DNA from: Desulfobacterales bacterium
Lineage (GTDB): Bacteria; Desulfobacterota; Desulfobacteria; Desulfobacterales; Desulfosalsimonadaceae
Length of the DNA stretch: 12,355 nucleotides
Assembly: GCA_029933295.1 (NCBI GenBank)
Contig: JAOZOL010000017.1
Coordinates: 7,204-19,558 of the forward strand
Direction: 5' to 3'
The stretch's first letter is position 1. Each line of letters opens with the position of its first letter. This document shows, piece after piece, positions 1 through 7,559 of this stretch. Under the pieces are notes generated by a model. It did not search any database. It had not been told where the DNA came from and was given only the letters and a program-made list of their open reading frames with translations. The position numbers and the translations under genes are program-made.

Positions 1-2
1 AT

Positions 3-62
3 TCCGGGCCCAAACGGGGGGATTTTAGCATTGAGATTAAAATCATAAAGATTTTATCCTGA
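3..62 (+). other. possible C-terminal tail of an upstream gene
   Basis: The window opens inside sequence that could be the end of a coding region. The frame beginning at base 3 reads 19 codons (tail ...RGDFSIEIKIIKILS) to a TGA at 60-62. The frame beginning at base 1 reads 15 codons (IPGPNGGILALRLKS) to a TAA at 46-48. The first has the alternating hydrophobic pattern of a beta strand, but neither tail is recognisable and I cannot choose between them. The stretch may equally be non-coding. Confidence 0.25.
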
Positions 63-134
63 AAATTTTATTGGAGAAGGTTTTTAACTTAGCCATCAAA
101 ATAATATTTCAGCAGCGGTATCTGGAGTCAATAT

Positions 135-752
135 ATGGCGGTAATAAATTTGATGAAGCGGCAAATAGAGTGTAAAATTGTATTCTATGGGCCGGGCCGT
201 AGCGGAAAAACAACGAATCTTGAATATATTCATAAGGCATTTAAGAAACAGGTCGCCGGTAAAATGATTTCCATTGATACAGAAGGTGACAGGACGTTGT
301 TTTTTGATTTTTTACCCCTGGGCATAGGAAAAGTTAAAGGGTGTGATGTCCGCGTGCAATTATACACGGTCCCGGGACAGGTTAAATACAGCTCAACGCG
401 AGAGCTTGTTTTAAAGGGTGTTGACGGCGTTGTTTTTGTCGCAGATTCCCTTAAAGTAAGGCGTGAAAAAAATTTCATATCGTTAAAAGATTTACATGCA
501 AATCTGAAAAAACAGGGGTTAAACATATTGAAAATACCCCTTGTTCTTCAGTATAATAAACGCGATCTTCAAAAAAAAGGTTTGCCGATCATGTCGGTTG
601 ACAGGATGAACAAAGAACTCAACCGTCAGTTAAAGGCCCCGTTTTTTTCTGCCAGTGCTTTAACAGGGGAAGGGGTCGGAGCGACATTGACACAGACAAT
701 GAAGCTGACATTACAACATCTTCATAAAGAATTTCAATGGTCGAAGAAGTAG
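135..752 (+). CDS. mglA: MglA-family Ras-like small GTPase
   Basis: This is a cytoplasmic Ras-like GTPase of the MglA type, which in Myxococcus sets front-rear polarity and directs gliding and type IV pili. All G motifs are present in 205 aa: P-loop GPGRSGKT (19-26), switch I DRTLFFDF with Arg53 and Thr54, the MglA-specific Thr78 in YTVPGQ with Gln82, the base-specificity motif NKRD (141-144), and SASALTG near 172-178. These fall at the same residue numbers as in Myxococcus MglA, so intrinsic switching and activation by an MglB-type GAP should be possible. The ATG at 135 follows GGAG (124-127), and the N-terminus (MAVINLMKRQIECKIV) lines up with MglA, so the inner Met7 is not preferred. The next gene starts 3 bp after the stop, so the two are co-transcribed. 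No MglB partner is visible. Confidence 0.95.
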   Translation: MAVINLMKRQIECKIVFYGPGRSGKTTNLEYIHKAFKKQVAGKMISIDTEGDRTLFFDFLPLGIGKVKGCDVRVQLYTVPGQVKYSSTRELVLKGVDGVVFVADSLKVRREKNFISLKDLHANLKKQGLNILKIPLVLQYNKRDLQKKGLPIMSVDRMNKELNRQLKAPFFSASALTGEGVGATLTQTMKLTLQHLHKEFQWSKK

Positions 753-755
753 GGT

Positions 756-1934
756 ATGAATTCGGATAAACCACTTAAAGGGAATTTGAGTTTTCTCGGC
801 TTAGGGGAGTTACTTCAACTTCTTGGCAGCGGCGGGAGTACCGGGATTATCAAGCTCACAAACATTTATACCGATAATCCGGGCATGATTTATCTGGTTG
901 ATGGCAATCCTGTAAATGCTGAATGCGGGGAGATGAAAGGGATTGAAGCATTAAATTCATTTTTTGGATGGATGGATGCTGAGTTTGAATTTCTTAATGA
1001 GGATGTATCAACTGAAAGACTGATTAAGAAAAACCGGATGGAGATTATCCTTGACGGGTTGCGAATGGTTGACGACGGCATTATTGAGAAAATCGGTAAG
1101 GCGTCACCACCTAAAAAATCGAATCTGGTGGCATCAGATTCATCAAAACTGCCTGTAATCAAGGGCCCGCTCATTGACTATGCTTATGTGCTGGATGAGG
1201 AGGAATTTCAGGACGGCAAAGAAATTGTTATCCAGGAAAAATATGGTAACTGGTTTTGGGTTATATTAAGCGGCACAGTGGAGGTCGTATTATTTACGCC
1301 GGCAGGAAATGCCAGTATTGTAAGGCTTACCGATGGTGCTTTTATTGGAAGTATCGGTTCATTAATTCAAAAAGGAAAAGTTCGCAGTGCGTCCATTGTC
1401 GCAGTCGGACGTGTTCAGCTCGGTATATTGGATCACGACAGGCTTTTTCGGGAGCTCGCGGGGCTGTCTGAAAAATTTCAGGGCATTCTTGTTTCTTTTG
1501 ACAACAGATTACGGCAAATCACAAGCATTTGTACTGATGCAATATTTAACAAGGTTGAGCTTCAAACAGGTTTGGGCGAATTTAAACCTTTCGGCAATGA
1601 TGATAAAGAAGATAATCGGGTTTATAAGATTATAAATGGCGAAGCATTGGTCGTTCGTAATTTAGATAAGAAATTTCTTCGTTTATGCGAATTGAAGAAA
1701 GATGATATCATCGGGTATATTCCATTTTTAAGCTCTCCCCATGAACCGCACTCGGCTTCAGTGTATGCTTCAGATGATTTTGAAACAGAAGAAATCGATC
1801 TAAGAGATATTAAAGAAGAATATGATCAGATGACCGATACGTTTAAAAATATGATACAACATACATCAACGTCCATATCTGTAACCACGGGAAGAGTTGT
1901 TGATCTTGTGAAAAAATCATCAACGCCACAATAG
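756..1934 (+). CDS. DUF4388 (PATAN-type) and cyclic-nucleotide-fold protein
   Basis: A 392-aa soluble protein. Residues about 8-112 match the DUF4388/PATAN type (LSFLGLGELLQLLGSGGSTG, then MIYLVDGNPVNAECGEMKG), known from PatA-like regulators and deltaproteobacterial signalling proteins. Residues about 140-260 have the beta-roll pattern of a cyclic-nucleotide-binding domain. The phosphate-binding cassette is degenerate: GAFIGSIGSL (194-203) lacks the usual glutamate, while Arg210-Ser-Ala-Ser keeps the arginine. Residues about 275-350 may hold a second, weaker copy (NGEALVVRN, KKDDIIGYIPFL). The C-terminus is probably helical. It starts 3 bp after the mglA stop, with GTAGGG before the ATG. It may act as an MglA effector or scaffold; that role is inferred only from position. 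cNMP binding is doubtful. Confidence 0.8.
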   Translation: MNSDKPLKGNLSFLGLGELLQLLGSGGSTGIIKLTNIYTDNPGMIYLVDGNPVNAECGEMKGIEALNSFFGWMDAEFEFLNEDVSTERLIKKNRMEIILDGLRMVDDGIIEKIGKASPPKKSNLVASDSSKLPVIKGPLIDYAYVLDEEEFQDGKEIVIQEKYGNWFWVILSGTVEVVLFTPAGNASIVRLTDGAFIGSIGSLIQKGKVRSASIVAVGRVQLGILDHDRLFRELAGLSEKFQGILVSFDNRLRQITSICTDAIFNKVELQTGLGEFKPFGNDDKEDNRVYKIINGEALVVRNLDKKFLRLCELKKDDIIGYIPFLSSPHEPHSASVYASDDFETEEIDLRDIKEEYDQMTDTFKNMIQHTSTSISVTTGRVVDLVKKSSTPQ

Positions 1935-1976
1935 TGTTTGTCGTGCTTGCTGAAGACGTTTATTGCCTGTATTTTG

Positions 1977-2009
1977 TTTACAAAGTTAAAAATTACCATA
2001 AATTATAAT
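1977..2009 (+). promoter_or_regulatory. weak promoter candidate for the PilZ gene
   Basis: A perfect TATAAT lies at 2004-2009, about 50 bp before the PilZ start, in an AT-rich 124-bp gap. The best -35-like hexamer, TTTACA at 1977-1982, is 21 bp away, which is too far for a standard sigma70 promoter. The -10 match is good and the -35 is poor, so this is only a candidate. If it is not used, the PilZ gene would depend on read-through from mglA. Confidence 0.3.
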
Positions 2010-2058
2010 TTCAGAGAAAAAAAACGATTTCAGATACAATGCAAAAGGAGATTTGAAA

Positions 2059-2409
2059 ATGGGAAACAATAAGCGGAAACATGCAAGATACGATTCCTTA
2101 AACCTTTTATCTTATGTTTGTATTGATTCTGAAGGCAAGGAATGGAATCAGGGGATGGGGAGAACGTTGAATATCAGTGAAAGCGGTCTTCAGCTGGAAA
2201 CACACGAACCCATTGATACACAATACACGTTGCTGATATCTGTCGGCATTGAAGATGACCTTGTTGATATTAAAGGGAATGTTGTATACACCAACCGGGG
2301 AGAAGAGGGGAAGTTTGAGGCGGGGATTGAGTTTTCCGAAGTCAAGCCGGAGGCCCTTGTTGTGTTGAGGCAATATATCAGTGAATTTCATGGTCAGTTC
2401 CCTGAATAA
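2059..2409 (+). CDS. PilZ-domain c-di-GMP-binding protein
   Basis: A 116-aa single-domain PilZ protein. Both c-di-GMP-binding signatures are present: RxxxR as Arg6-Lys-His-Ala-Arg10, and (D/N)xSxxG as Asn38-Ile-Ser40-Glu-Ser-Gly43. Beta-strand-like segments follow (YTLLISVGI, VDIKGNVVYTN, FEAGIEFSEV). A longer reading from TTG at 2053 exists, but AAAGGAG at 2044-2050 is only 2 bp from that TTG and 8 bp from the ATG at 2059, so the ATG is chosen. Such proteins couple c-di-GMP level to motility, pili or polysaccharide output. Its place 124 bp after the MglA/PATAN pair suggests it feeds the same surface-behaviour pathway, which is an inference. The N-terminal arginines fit a protein that changes conformation on ligand binding. 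Confidence 0.9.
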   Translation: MGNNKRKHARYDSLNLLSYVCIDSEGKEWNQGMGRTLNISESGLQLETHEPIDTQYTLLISVGIEDDLVDIKGNVVYTNRGEEGKFEAGIEFSEVKPEALVVLRQYISEFHGQFPE

Positions 2410-2476
2410 TCTGAATTGTCCATTTTTTTTGTTCATTTATTTATAAATAATCAGAATTAGACAAGGAAATTTATTA

Positions 2477-3358
2477 ATGACTCAAGCAGTGCTTGAAACG
2501 GATTTTCCCGAATTAAAATTGCTCAACAGGGGAAAAGTAAGGGATATATACGATCTTGGCGATAAACTTTTACTGGTGGCATCAGACCGGATATCCGCTT
2601 TTGATGTGATCATGCCGAATCCTGTCCCGGATAAAGGTAAGATATTGACCAGGATTTCTCTTTTCTGGTTTGATATTATGGAAACTATTATTGCCAATCA
2701 TTTAATTTCAAGCAATGTTGATGAATATCCGGAGATATGCAGACAGTATGCGGATATTTTACGTGATAGAAGCATGCTGGTACACAAAGCAAAACCCCTG
2801 CCGGTAGAATGTGTTGTCAGGGGATATATTTCAGGCTCCGGCTGGAACGCCTATAAGGAGTCCGGGGAGATATGCGGGATCCAACTTCCCCAGGGCCTGG
2901 TAGAATCAGACAAGCTCTCTGAACCGATTTTTACACCTTCAACAAAGGAGGAAGTCGGCGCGCACGATATAAATATCGATTTTAATGAAGTCGTTAAGTT
3001 GCTTGGAGCTGACATGGCTGAAAAGATTAAAGAAATAAGTATCGCTATTTATAAACAAGGTGCTGAAATTGCCGATAAAAAAGGGATCATCATCGCAGAT
3101 ACTAAGTTTGAATTTGGTATTTTTAAAGATCAACTGATTCTTATTGATGAAGTATTAACTCCGGATTCATCCCGCTTCTGGCCCAAAAGCAGCTATCAAC
3201 CGGGCGGCCCCCAGAAAAGCTATGACAAACAATATTTAAGAGATTTTTTAATTTCAATAAACTGGGACAAGACGCCGCCTGCCCCCAACCTTCCAGATGA
3301 AATTGTTGAAAATACATACCGGAAATATATGGAGGCATTGACCTCTCTCATCGAATAA
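2477..3358 (+). CDS. purC: phosphoribosylaminoimidazole-succinocarboxamide synthase
   Basis: SAICAR synthase joins CAIR and L-aspartate with ATP in de novo purine synthesis. The 293-aa length and motifs fit the longer form (about 300 aa, like yeast Ade1) rather than the roughly 240-aa E. coli form. Visible signatures are GKVRDIYDLGDKLLLVASDR (19-38), PLPVECVVRGYISGSGWNAY (108-127), DTKFEFG (208-214) and DEVLTPDSSRFWP (224-236). The ATG at 2477 has AAGGA (2463-2467) 9 bp upstream, and LNRGKVRD lies at the normal distance from the N-terminus. No other purine gene is adjacent. The next gene starts 8 bp after the stop with no terminator between them, so it probably shares this transcript. The protein looks intact. 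Confidence 0.96.
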   Translation: MTQAVLETDFPELKLLNRGKVRDIYDLGDKLLLVASDRISAFDVIMPNPVPDKGKILTRISLFWFDIMETIIANHLISSNVDEYPEICRQYADILRDRSMLVHKAKPLPVECVVRGYISGSGWNAYKESGEICGIQLPQGLVESDKLSEPIFTPSTKEEVGAHDINIDFNEVVKLLGADMAEKIKEISIAIYKQGAEIADKKGIIIADTKFEFGIFKDQLILIDEVLTPDSSRFWPKSSYQPGGPQKSYDKQYLRDFLISINWDKTPPAPNLPDEIVENTYRKYMEALTSLIE

Positions 3359-3366
3359 AACAAAAC

Positions 3367-4347
3367 ATGTTATTTAGCCCCCAAACCATTGCCTTAAGCA
3401 TTGTTGACGTTGCGGACACAACTTATAAAATTTCGACGTCAGAATCTATTGAAGAACTGTTGGCGTCAATTAATTGCATTGGTCTGCTTTCTCCCCCGAT
3501 TTTAAAAAAAAATCCCAGGACATATACGATTATCAGCGGCTTTAAGCGGATAGCCGCATGTATAAATTTGGGCTGGACAACAATCGAAGCCAGGGTGGTT
3601 GATTACAAAGCAAGCGATTTGCAATGCGCCAGAATTGCCATTGCTGACAATTCAGCAAACCGCTCCCTTAACTTTATTGAGCAATCCATCTCTTTATCCA
3701 TGCTGTTAAACTATTATGATGATAAAGAGGTGATCCGGGAAGCAAAGGGGTTAGGATTAAATATTAACGCTTCTTTGTTGGAAAAGCTTAAAAAAACAGC
3801 ACAGCTGTCATCTGAGATCAAAAAAACAATTTTAAGAGGAACCATATCCCTGACCATCGCCCTTGAACTTGGAAAAATGGATAAACCGTCAGCCATGGCA
3901 CTTTCACAATTGTTTGAATCGTTAAATCCAACCTTTAATATTCAAAAAGAAATGCTGACAATGGTTAAGGAGATTGCACGGATTAAAGATTTATCGATCA
4001 GTCAATTATTAAATGATAAATATTTTTTAAGCATCATGGAGAATGGGGAAATCAGCCGGAATCAGAAAGTTCAAAAAATCAGATATTATTTTAAAAAAAT
4101 GAGAAATCCGGTGATTACCCAGTTCGAGGAAAACTTTGATTGTCTTATGCAACGCATTGATCTTCCTGATGAAATTAAATTAATCCCGCCGGATAATTTT
4201 GAAGGAACCAAGTATAGCATTGTTTTTAATTTCCAAAATCCCAAAGAATTTGAATTTAAAAAAGAAGCCTTAGATAAGCTGATGCTTCATCCTGAATTTA
4301 TAAAAATTTTTGAAAAAGAAATTGCAGATTACAAATCTTTACATTGA
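3367..4347 (+). CDS. ParB/KorB-like protein of unknown role
   Basis: A 326-aa protein whose N-terminal region (about 6-80) has the ParB/Srx fold pattern: SIEELLASINCIGLLSPPIL, then TYTIISGFKRIAACINLGW, with Gly58-Phe-Lys-Arg61 in place of the usual GxRR. Residues about 98-185 follow the order of the ParB helical region (RSLNFIEQSISLSMLL; LSSEIKKTILRGTISLTIAL), although the recognition helix is not clear. The rest (about 190-326) is lysine-rich and unrecognised. No ParA is nearby, so a chromosome-segregation role is unlikely. The ATG lies 8 bp after the purC stop with no clear ribosome-binding site, so translation may depend on coupling. The 3' end overlaps the next gene by 38 bp, suggesting the pair act together. 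DNA binding or CTP use is possible but unproven. Confidence 0.75.
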   Translation: MLFSPQTIALSIVDVADTTYKISTSESIEELLASINCIGLLSPPILKKNPRTYTIISGFKRIAACINLGWTTIEARVVDYKASDLQCARIAIADNSANRSLNFIEQSISLSMLLNYYDDKEVIREAKGLGLNINASLLEKLKKTAQLSSEIKKTILRGTISLTIALELGKMDKPSAMALSQLFESLNPTFNIQKEMLTMVKEIARIKDLSISQLLNDKYFLSIMENGEISRNQKVQKIRYYFKKMRNPVITQFEENFDCLMQRIDLPDEIKLIPPDNFEGTKYSIVFNFQNPKEFEFKKEALDKLMLHPEFIKIFEKEIADYKSLH

Positions 4348-5428
4348 TCGGGATGTTTTAGATTATCCTGCTGTTGACGCGATCCGCACGCGTCTTAACA
4401 TTCCCCATACGGTGATTGAAGGACCTGAAAAGGTTTATGAAATTATTTCTGCTTCCGCAGACCCGGTTGAAAGCGGAAAACACGCATTGTTGCTGACAAA
4501 AAACAAGGGCGCGTTTATTCGGAACTGTCCAGGAACGGTAAAGTATACGTGTTGCGATTATACGATTTTACATATCGGCACCTTTTGTACCATGGATTGT
4601 TCCTATTGCATATTGCAGTCCTACTTTCATCCTCCGGTACTTCAGTTGTTTGTCAATCATGATGACATGACGGCATCTCTTGATTCTGTTTTTTCACAAA
4701 ACAAAAAAATGCGTATCGGAACCGGGGAGTTTACAGACAGCATGATTTGGGAAACAATTTATCCTTTTGCAGACAAATTGATTTTAAAATTTGCAAAGCA
4801 GACCCATGCGATTTTAGAATTAAAGACCAAAACCGTTAATATTTCAAATATACTGGAAGTAAGCCATAACCGGAAAACCATTTTATCGTGGTCGCTCAAT
4901 ACGGAAAGGATTATAAAGAGCGAAGAAAGAGGTACGTCAAGTTTAGATGCAAGATTGAATGCAGCAGCCAGGTGCCAGTCTAAGGGGTATCCCCTGGCCT
5001 TTCATTTTGATCCCATGATTATCTATCCGGGGTGCGAAAAAGAATATCAAGACGTGATTGAAAAGCTGTTTTCGCATGTTTCTTCTGAAAATATTGTGTG
5101 GATCAGCCTGGGAACTTTTCGGTTTATGCCTGCCTTAAAAGCGATTGTTGAAAAAAGATTTGAGCACTCAAAAATTGTTTATGGAGAATTTATCAAAGGC
5201 ATGGACGCTAAGATGCGTTATTTCAAACCCCTTCGCATCAGCTTTTATCAAAAGATCATATCGTATATCCGTTTGCTGGCACCGGATGTATTGATTTATT
5301 TTTGCATGGAAGATACTGAGGTCTGGGAAAAAACCATTGGTTTTGATCCGTCTGATTACGGCGGGCTGCCCCGGATGCTCGATGACAGCGCTACCCGTCA
5401 TTGCGGCCTGTCCGAAGATATAAATTGA
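4310..5428 (+). CDS. radical SAM protein, spore photoproduct lyase family
   Basis: A 372-aa member of the SplB/COG1533 radical SAM family. It has CPGTVKYTCCDY (73-84) and the cluster motif Cys93-TMD-Cys97-SY-Cys100 followed by ILQSYFHPP, then RIGTGEFTDS (135-144), ERGTSSLDARLNAA (206-219) and KGYPLAFHFDPM (225-236), all in the order of spore photoproduct lyase. It is not a normal repair enzyme by sequence. No cysteine occurs between Cys100 and Cys222, so the hydrogen-donor cysteine (Cys141 in B. subtilis) is missing, with Glu140 about there, and the tyrosine after the third cluster cysteine is Ile101. The start is uncertain: TTG at 4310, overlapping the ParB-like gene by 38 bp, or TTG at 4322; no ATG fits the conserved N-terminus (LYIDRDVLDYP). 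Substrate unknown. Confidence 0.85.
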   Translation: MKKKLQITNLYIDRDVLDYPAVDAIRTRLNIPHTVIEGPEKVYEIISASADPVESGKHALLLTKNKGAFIRNCPGTVKYTCCDYTILHIGTFCTMDCSYCILQSYFHPPVLQLFVNHDDMTASLDSVFSQNKKMRIGTGEFTDSMIWETIYPFADKLILKFAKQTHAILELKTKTVNISNILEVSHNRKTILSWSLNTERIIKSEERGTSSLDARLNAAARCQSKGYPLAFHFDPMIIYPGCEKEYQDVIEKLFSHVSSENIVWISLGTFRFMPALKAIVEKRFEHSKIVYGEFIKGMDAKMRYFKPLRISFYQKIISYIRLLAPDVLIYFCMEDTEVWEKTIGFDPSDYGGLPRMLDDSATRHCGLSEDIN

Positions 5429-5429
5429 T

Positions 5430-5458
5430 TTGACTTTTTTTTTGAGACAAAATAAAAT
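5430..5458 (+). promoter_or_regulatory. sigma70-type promoter of the TPR/DHH operon
   Basis: TTGACT (5430-5435, one mismatch to TTGACA), a 17-bp spacer and TAAAAT (5453-5458, one mismatch to TATAAT) lie right after the lyase-like stop codon. Transcription would start near 5465, leaving a 5' UTR of about 70 bases that holds the palindrome at 5496-5516. This is the best plus-strand promoter match in the window. Confidence 0.6.
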
Positions 5459-5495
5459 ATAAACAATTTTGCTATGTTATCCTGCCTTCTATTTT

Positions 5496-5516
5496 TTTAA
5501 GGGAAGTTCCCTTAAA
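5496..5516. promoter_or_regulatory. 21-bp palindrome in the 5' UTR
   Basis: TTTAAGGGAA and TTCCCTTAAA flank a single G at 5506, a perfect inverted repeat. As RNA it would form an 8-bp stem (TTTAAGGG/CCCTTAAA) with a five-base loop, 5 bp before the AAAGGAG ribosome-binding site. As DNA it would suit a dimeric repressor binding just downstream of the predicted promoter. There is no T-run after it, so it is not an intrinsic terminator. Confidence 0.5.
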
Positions 5517-5534
5517 TCACCAAAGGAGAATATA

Positions 5535-7541
5535 ATGAAGAGAAAGCCGTTTTTTCGTATCCCCTGCATGATAATTATTGCCATATTTTTAATATGTTTT
5601 TCCGCCTATGCCGCAGAAAACATGAAAATACAGCCTGATATCATACTGAAAGTAAGCCGATTGCAGCAGCTTTTAACGATAATTGATAATATGGCGGTTT
5701 CAGATCAAAACGTGACGGGCCAATCGCCAACAATGTTTATAAAAGCCATGCTCCAGGGAACAGAATGGATAGATCCGGATCGGTCTATTATTGTGGGTAT
5801 AAATTTTAATGAATTGGGTAGAGACGATAAACCGGCAATTGCCGCATTAATTCCATTCATAGAAGAAAATGAAAGCTTTAAGAACACGTATAATGCGGTT
5901 TCGGGAAATAATTATTATATTGTACCTCTTCCCCCCGGGCAGGGCGGGATTATTTCCGATCATATGAAAGTGGGGCTTGTCTCAACTTCCCTGGTTCCAG
6001 GGGATGGCTTTTTTTCATTGGAAATATCGGCTGCTAAACTGGTTCAAAAAGCAGATAAGCAGATTCAAAAATTTTTGATGGATCTGGAGAAAAAAAATCC
6101 CGGCAATAAAAAGGCCCCGGTCGAATTGACATCAGCGGATGTCAAAAAATTAATTCAAAACCTGCTTCATATTGCCCGGCAAATAGAAACAATTTCATTG
6201 GGAATGGATATTACGAAATCGGATCTGGTTATTTTCTCTGATTTAAATGCTATGGCTAAATCAGATCTTGCAAAACTCTTTGTTCGAAATCAGGACAGCC
6301 GGTTTTCTTTTATGAAAACCTATAAACCGGATTATCAGATAAATTTCAAGTCCAACAGCTATGATCTTGATGGTATGATAAAATTTTTTAACGCCAATTT
6401 TGGGGATATTTATAAAAAACTCGGACTTGATTTTTCAAGTATAGACAAAATAGCATCGTATTTTACCGGAGAAATGGCCGGGGGCATGTCTTTTCAAGAT
6501 AATGGGCTGGATTATGAAATGATCGTTGTTTTAACCGATAGCGCAAAATCTGAACCAGCGTTTATTAAAACACAATATCTGCCCTGGGTCATGGACTATG
6601 GTCAAAAAATAACTCAATTGTATAACAGGCAGAATCCCGGGGGAGCGGTTAAAAATTTATTTTCAAAAACAGCAGAAAGCACAATTGCCGGTCACAATGT
6701 TTACGGTATTAAGGGAGAAATTCCCTTATATACTGCCACTGACATCGGTCTTGAAAAAATTGAATTTAATTTGAGAATGATGACGATTGATAATTTTATG
6801 CTGACAGCATCCACGGACAAACAGCTTGAGAATTTGATACAGATTGCACAAACCCTTCAACGGAAAGCGGATTCAGATCCGCTGATGAAAGCCGATATTG
6901 ACATGGGGGAATATTTTGAATCTGTTAAAAAAATGTTGCCCCAAGCGGCATCGGGATCTGATCTGAATTTTCCCAAACTGGGACGCATCTCTTACACAAT
7001 GGATATGACTGACGGGCAGCTTGTCGGTCAATATAAAATACAATTAGATGATATCAAGTCCATGATCTCTTTTTTCCAAAAAGCGAGTACAGCAGGATCG
7101 GGGCCGGGCCGGGGAAATATATATGAGCCGGAATCATCTTCGTCACGTTACCAGAAAGAATCGCACACTCAGTATAAGAAACCGCCCCTTGATGAGACCA
7201 GCGCGCAATATTGGATTAATAAAGGCATGCTTTATTCCACATATGGAAGTGATTCAGCAGCCATAAAATATTTTAATAAAGCCATAGCCATTGATCCGAA
7301 TATCAGCAGCGCATACTTTAATCTGGGCCTGTCGTATGCCGGGCAGGGAGATTATAAAAAAGCGATTGATGCGTTAAATCAGGCAATCAATTTGAATCCG
7401 GACAATGGTGACTATCTCTATGGGCGGGGCTGGGTTTATCAACTTGACGGCGATCAGAGTTCTGCTCTGAAAGATTTCCAGAAAGCGGCTGAACTTGGCA
7501 GCAGTGATGCCCAGAGGTATATTCAAAGAACTTCCCGGTAG
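5535..7541 (+). CDS. exported TPR protein with unrecognised N-terminal domain
   Basis: A 668-aa protein with a Sec signal peptide: basic MKRKPFFR, a hydrophobic core (IPCMIIIAIFLICF) and AYA at 24-26 as a likely cleavage site, so it should be periplasmic. Residues about 30-517 contain alternating beta-rich and helical segments (VGINFNELGRDDKPAIAAL, FSLEISAAKLVQKADKQIQK, FTGEMAGGMSF) that I cannot assign; they vaguely recall DUF3352-like repeats. A Ser/Gly/Pro-rich linker (about 518-556) leads to three TPRs (about 557-590, 591-624, 625-658; for example AIKYFNKAIAIDPN and KAIDALNQAINLNPDN). The ATG at 5535 follows AAAGGAG (5522-5528); a TTG at 5469 would add 22 residues ahead of the signal peptide and is rejected. 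The TPRs suggest a scaffold in the cell envelope. It is followed by the DHH/CBS gene after 18 bp. Confidence 0.85.
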   Translation: MKRKPFFRIPCMIIIAIFLICFSAYAAENMKIQPDIILKVSRLQQLLTIIDNMAVSDQNVTGQSPTMFIKAMLQGTEWIDPDRSIIVGINFNELGRDDKPAIAALIPFIEENESFKNTYNAVSGNNYYIVPLPPGQGGIISDHMKVGLVSTSLVPGDGFFSLEISAAKLVQKADKQIQKFLMDLEKKNPGNKKAPVELTSADVKKLIQNLLHIARQIETISLGMDITKSDLVIFSDLNAMAKSDLAKLFVRNQDSRFSFMKTYKPDYQINFKSNSYDLDGMIKFFNANFGDIYKKLGLDFSSIDKIASYFTGEMAGGMSFQDNGLDYEMIVVLTDSAKSEPAFIKTQYLPWVMDYGQKITQLYNRQNPGGAVKNLFSKTAESTIAGHNVYGIKGEIPLYTATDIGLEKIEFNLRMMTIDNFMLTASTDKQLENLIQIAQTLQRKADSDPLMKADIDMGEYFESVKKMLPQAASGSDLNFPKLGRISYTMDMTDGQLVGQYKIQLDDIKSMISFFQKASTAGSGPGRGNIYEPESSSSRYQKESHTQYKKPPLDETSAQYWINKGMLYSTYGSDSAAIKYFNKAIAIDPNISSAYFNLGLSYAGQGDYKKAIDALNQAINLNPDNGDYLYGRGWVYQLDGDQSSALKDFQKAAELGSSDAQRYIQRTSR

Positions 7542-7559
7542 GAAATGTTCGTTTAAGCA

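Noticed and set aside
1256..1635. Plus-strand frames inside the DUF4388 gene
   Set aside because: They lie in another frame of a well-supported gene; the cysteine-rich translation has no domain.
2053..2058. TTG start for the PilZ gene, two codons upstream of the ATG
   Set aside because: It lies only 2 bp from AAAGGAG; the ATG at 2059 has the proper 8-bp spacing.
2406..2458. Imperfect direct repeat ATAATC(T/A)GAATT at 2406 and 2447
   Set aside because: Twelve AT-rich bases with a mismatch in an AT-rich gap could occur by chance.
3367..4347. A chromosome or plasmid partition locus
   Set aside because: There is no ParA and no parS-like palindrome nearby, and the box is GFKR rather than GxRR.
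5469..5534. TTG-initiated 22-residue extension of the TPR protein
   Set aside because: It has no ribosome-binding site, would read through the palindrome and would bury the signal peptide; the ATG at 5535 has a strong AAAGGAG.
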